Source of the DNA: Paenarthrobacter sp.
GTDB taxonomy: Bacteria; Actinomycetota; Actinomycetes; Actinomycetales; Micrococcaceae
DNA length: 61,894 nucleotides
Direction of reading: 5' to 3'
Assembly (NCBI GenBank): GCA_031179305.1
Contig: JAPSHX010000006.1
Location: 100,914-162,807, forward strand
Of the stretch, positions 59,620-61,894 are shown piece by piece. Each line of letters opens with the position of its first letter. The first letter of the stretch is position 1. The position numbers and the translations under genes are program-made. The notes under the pieces were generated by a model. The model made no database searches. It was not told where the DNA came from and worked only from the letters and a program-made list of their open reading frames with translations.

Positions 59620-60935
59620 ACCCGGTATCTGTAACTGAGTACCAGCAAGTCGTTTCGGCGTCGTTGGACGCCCAACTGTCCGAGCTGGATCCTGAGATCG
59701 CTGCAAGGATCGACGACGAACTGGGTCGCCAACGCGACGGACTGGAAATGATCGCCTCGGAAAACCACACCGCCGTTGCCGTGATGCAGGCGCAAGGATC
59801 CGTTCTGACGAACAAATATGCTGAGGGTTACCCGGGCAAACGGTACTACGGTGGCTGCGAACACGTTGATGTGATCGAGCAACTCGCCATTGACCGCATC
59901 AAGGCCCTGTTCGGCGCGGAGTTCGCCAACGTTCAGCCGCACTCCGGTGCGCAGGCCAATGCCTCCGTGATGCACGCCCTCATCAAACCGGGCGACACCA
60001 TCATGGGCCTGAACCTCGCCCACGGCGGGCACCTGACCCACGGCATGCGGATCAACTTCTCCGGCAAGCTCTACAACGTGGTTCCCTACGGCGTCCGAGA
60101 GGACACCCACACCGTGGACATGGCTGAAGTTGAGGCCTTGGCGCAAGAGCGCAAACCGGCACTCATCGTGGCCGGCTGGTCCGCTTACGCGCGGCAGCTG
60201 GACTTCGCCGAGTTCCGCCGGATCGCCGACTCCGTTGGCGCGTACCTGATGGTGGACATGGCCCACTTTGCCGGTCTGGTGGCCGCGGGCCTGCACCCCT
60301 CGCCGGTCCCGCACGCCCACGTCACCACGTCCACCACGCACAAAACCCTCGCCGGTCCTCGCGGCGGAATCATCCTTTCCAATGACGCCGACATCGCCAA
60401 GAAGATCAACTCGGCCGTGTTCCCGGGCCAGCAAGGCGGACCGCTGGAGCATGTCATCGCCGGGAAGGCCGTTGCGTTCAAGATCGCCGCTTCCGAGGAG
60501 TTCCGTGAGCGTCAGGAAAGGGTACTGGCCGGTGCCCGCATCCTCGCAGAGCGACTCGTCCAGCCCGACGTCGCCGCCAAGGGCATCAGCGTGGTCTCCG
60601 GCGGCACCGACGTGCACCTGGTCCTCGTAGACCTCCGCAACTGCGAACTCGATGGCCAGCAAGCCGAAGACCGCCTCGCAGCGATCGACATCACCGTCAA
60701 CCGCAACGCCGTCCCCTTCGACCCCCGCCCGCCCATGGTCACCTCCGGCCTCCGCATCGGCACCCCTGCGTTGGCTACGCGCGGGTTCGGCGAAGAGGCG
60801 TTCCGCGAGGTTGCGGACATCATCGCCGAAGTGTTGACCGCTGACGCCGATGCGGACCTTTCCGGGCTGCGGCACCGTGTTGACGTGCTGGCAAAGGCGC
60901 ACCCGCTGTACCCGGGTGTTTCGAACCTCTCGTAA
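59616..60935 (+). CDS. glyA: Serine hydroxymethyltransferase
   Basis: A 439-residue PLP enzyme interconverting glycine plus methylene-tetrahydrofolate and serine. The PLP lysine is in [15 protein letters not shown], and [37 protein letters not shown] is the classical N-terminal signature. Start GTG 59616 overlaps gcvH by four bases, so it is coupled with it. Placement with the glycine cleavage genes and before serine dehydratase suggests use of two glycines to make serine for degradation. Confidence 0.95.
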   Translation: MNPVSVTEYQQVVSASLDAQLSELDPEIAARIDDELGRQRDGLEMIASENHTAVAVMQAQGSVLTNKYAEGYPGKRYYGGCEHVDVIEQLAIDRIKALFGAEFANVQPHSGAQANASVMHALIKPGDTIMGLNLAHGGHLTHGMRINFSGKLYNVVPYGVREDTHTVDMAEVEALAQERKPALIVAGWSAYARQLDFAEFRRIADSVGAYLMVDMAHFAGLVAAGLHPSPVPHAHVTTSTTHKTLAGPRGGIILSNDADIAKKINSAVFPGQQGGPLEHVIAGKAVAFKIAASEEFRERQERVLAGARILAERLVQPDVAAKGISVVSGGTDVHLVLVDLRNCELDGQQAEDRLAAIDITVNRNAVPFDPRPPMVTSGLRIGTPALATRGFGEEAFREVADIIAEVLTADADADLSGLRHRVDVLAKAHPLYPGVSNLS

Positions 60936-61378
60936 GTCGACCGCGGGGTTCGGTTCGCCGTCGGGTTCGGTTCGCCTGTCGGGGCCGACTTCCTCTGCAT
61001 GCTCGGACCGCCGTCGCGTAGACGCCCGCTGGGCGGACGTGATGCTCCCTTAGACGCATGCTGCCGGAGCCCGGACGCGAAGGGGCAGCTTTCGGGTCGG
61101 CAGCCCTGGATGCCGACCCCAAGGCGCCAGCTCTCGGGTCGCCAGGTTGGGGCGGGACTGGCGGGTTCGCTTGTTGTGACTAGGTCTAGCTGCCGGGGGG
61201 GTCCTCGGGCGACGGGTTGGTTTGGGAGCGTGGGGGTGTTCTGGGCCGATTCGGGGGTTGGCTGCGGGACGTGCCGTGCGCGCGGCATGTTCCGCTGGGA
61301 ACCCACGAAACGGCGGTGGGGGACCACTGCCAACCCAGCCCACTTATCCCGACCACACACATTTAGTTAGGAAAAACC
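60936..61378. other. Gap with repeats between glyA and sdaA
   Basis: This 443-base stretch holds no convincing gene. It has a 17-base direct repeat near 60944-60980 (GGGTTCGGTTCGCC words) and a perfect 9-base inverted repeat, GGGTCGGCA (61094-61102) with TGCCGACCC (61111-61119), in a region of related GC-rich words (CAGCTTTCGGGTCG, CAGCTCTCGGGTCG). It looks like an intergenic repeat element, and the sdaA promoter should lie towards its right end. Confidence 0.55.
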
Positions 61379-61894
61379 ATGGCCGTTGGGGTCTTTGATC
61401 TGTTCTCTGTGGGTATTGGCCCGTCGAGCTCTCACACTGTGGGGCCGATGCGTGCCGGGGCGGTGTTTGCCCGGGAGTTGCGTGAGTCCGGGGTGCTCGA
61501 ATCCGTTACCGGGTTGCGGGTTGACCTGTATGGCTCGTTGGCTGCCACGGGCAAGGGGCACGGGACTTTTACGGCCGTCTTGCTAGGGCTTGAGGGCTAC
61601 GATCCCGAGGAGATCCTCCCTGACCAGGTCGAGGAACGCCTGGCATCCATTGCTGAGACGGGGAAGCTCAACCTCGCTGGCGGTACGCTCCTCGACTATG
61701 CGGTGGAGGATATGGTGTTGCATCCGTTGACGGTGTTGCCGCGGCATACGAATGGGATGAAGTTTGTTGTGTCTGATGCTGAGGGGAGCGTTCTGCGGGA
61801 GGCGACGTTCTTTTCGGTCGGTGGTGGGTTCATTGTCCGTGAGGGTGAGGAGAACGCTGCGCAGCAGGAGTTGGAGGAGTCCAAGAAGGAGTTG
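61379..61894 (+). CDS. sdaA: L-serine ammonia-lyase, N-terminal part
   Basis: The first 172 codons of an iron-sulfur L-serine dehydratase; the gene runs off the window. The start ATG 61379 ([20 protein letters not shown]) follows TTAGGAAAA. The [14 protein letters not shown] motif is characteristic of the beta domain of one-chain SdaA, and HTNGMKF lies later. It converts serine to pyruvate and ammonia, which fits directly downstream of glycine cleavage and glyA. The C-terminal alpha domain with the cluster cysteines is not in view. Confidence 0.9.
   Translation, partial: MAVGVFDLFSVGIGPSSSHTVGPMRAGAVFARELRESGVLESVTGLRVDLYGSLAATGKGHGTFTAVLLGLEGYDPEEILPDQVEERLASIAETGKLNLAGGTLLDYAVEDMVLHPLTVLPRHTNGMKFVVSDAEGSVLREATFFSVGGGFIVREGEENAAQQELEESKKEL

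Noticed and set aside
61050..61343. 97-codon minus-strand frame before sdaA
   Set aside because: Pro/Arg-rich low-complexity translation, no start site and no family; typical of GC-rich shadow frames.

Overview
The window is high-GC DNA from a soil actinobacterium, most likely Arthrobacter or Paenarthrobacter. This rests on GC-rich codon use, many GTG starts, the catabolic gene content and the style of several small conserved proteins. No rRNA, tRNA, insertion sequence, phage gene or CRISPR array was seen. Both ends cut genes: a D-serine-deaminase-like gene on the left and an L-serine dehydratase gene on the right.

Left part (1-15.3 kb): an N-acyl-D-amino-acid / keto-acid operon (DSD-like enzyme, D-aminoacylase, KDPG/KHG aldolase, GntP permease) closes with a strong terminator. 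It is followed by a universal stress protein, small membrane and hypothetical genes, a LysR regulator, a PEP-mutase/isocitrate-lyase family enzyme, a membrane diguanylate cyclase, a BNR-repeat protein paired with a MoaD/ThiS-like protein, a secreted metzincin protease with about ten VCBS/FG-GAP repeats, and an MFS transporter divergent from an IclR regulator.

Centre (16.5-27.3 kb): a complete quinate/shikimate-to-protocatechuate-to-beta-ketoadipate route, in the order shikimate dehydrogenase, 3-dehydroshikimate dehydratase fused to an HPPD-like domain, pcaH, pcaG, pcaB, pcaD, pcaC, pcaF, pcaI, pcaJ, then an IclR-family pcaR. It converts shikimate-type compounds to succinyl-CoA and acetyl-CoA. 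Related GC-rich repeats lie on both sides of this block.

Next (27.3-36.4 kb): a second aromatic operon encodes a FAH-family hydrolase, a one-domain cupin, a TesB thioesterase, an aryl-CoA ligase, a monooxygenase/old-yellow-enzyme fusion of the salicylyl-CoA 5-hydroxylase / 2-aminobenzoyl-CoA monooxygenase-reductase type, an aromatic-acid MFS carrier and a hot-dog thioesterase. A RidA-type deaminase is divergent from it. I read it as a CoA-dependent pathway for anthranilate or salicylate whose later steps are uncertain. It is the best candidate for an undescribed system here.

36.5-47.5 kb is mostly stress and housekeeping: small membrane proteins, an orphan PaaX regulator, a two-domain VOC protein, an F420-reductase-like oxidoreductase, a DUF1508 protein, a HAD phosphatase, an FMN reductase, the three-gene proton-translocating transhydrogenase, an ACT-domain membrane protein and MscL. 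Three intergenic regions here share an 18-bp palindrome (TAGTAAGCATGCTTACTA and two variants), which suggests one regulator.

47.7-54.8 kb: a reverse-strand operon (agmatinase-family ureohydrolase, NCS1 permease, aldehyde dehydrogenase, aldonolactone-oxidase-type flavoprotein) is divergent from a PucR regulator. 54.8-61.9 kb: a tandem glycine riboswitch leads gcvP-gcvT-gcvH-glyA and then sdaA, a glycine-to-serine-to-pyruvate route. Several palindromic intergenic repeat families (66 bp, 74 bp and others) are scattered through the window.
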